Of a stretch of 64,000 bases of DNA, positions 63,877-64,000 are shown one piece after another. The first letter of the stretch is position 1; each line of letters starts with the position of its first letter. Source of the DNA: Burkholderiaceae bacterium (GTDB lineage: Bacteria > Pseudomonadota > Gammaproteobacteria > Burkholderiales > Burkholderiaceae_C); the NCBI GenBank assembly GCA_019234815.1, contig JAFALA010000090.1:46857-110856 (forward strand), read 5' to 3'. The notes beneath the pieces are model-generated. The model saw only the letters and a program-made list of their open reading frames with translations. It was not told the origin of the DNA and did not search any database. A program made the position numbers and the translations under genes.

Positions 63877-64000
63877 TCAGCGGGTCGCGCCGCTTGTGGC
63901 GGCGGACTGGGACTCGTCGCGGTAACCGCCGCCCAGCGCCTTATACAAATCCACCCGGGCAACCAGCGCCCGGTTATTCAATTGCTGTTGTTGATCTTGC
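63877..64000 (-). CDS. outer membrane efflux lipoprotein (NodT-type), C-terminal end only
   Basis: Minus reading ...QDQQQQLNNRALVARVDLYKALGGGYRDESQSAATSGATR-stop; typical LYKALGGG end and position after emrAB. Confidence 0.75.
   Translation of the reverse strand, partial: QDQQQQLNNRALVARVDLYKALGGGYRDESQSAATSGATR

Overview
GC-rich chromosomal window from a betaproteobacterium, probably Burkholderiales (inferred from gene content and composition; no search was run). About 55 protein-coding genes are supportable. Most are core or housekeeping genes: msbA, dnaE, trhO, gluQ, parC/parE, dapA, bamC, dut, coaBC, trmB, cdd, feoAB, mutL, miaA and an emrAB-type efflux set. I saw no rRNA, tRNA, CRISPR array or intact transposon. 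Most very long antisense ORFs in the track are GC-rich artefacts. The most interesting block is 13675-21624 on the minus strand. It holds a tightly coupled kleisin-like / KITE-like / SMC-ATPase operon resembling MukBEF, MksBEF or Wadjet JetABC, but with no recognisable JetD nuclease. A 621-aa membrane protein with a canonical EF-hand loop sits in the downstream position instead. A zeta/COG4185-type kinase toxin-antitoxin pair with a perfect palindromic operator lies directly upstream. Other points of interest are a 127-bp centred palindrome between convergent genes, an internally deleted D-amino-acid-oxidase remnant, an orphan PEP-CTERM-type PrsT lipoprotein, a Fur-box-like site before feoAB, and a secreted amidohydrolase with an altered HxH motif and a histone-H1-like tail.
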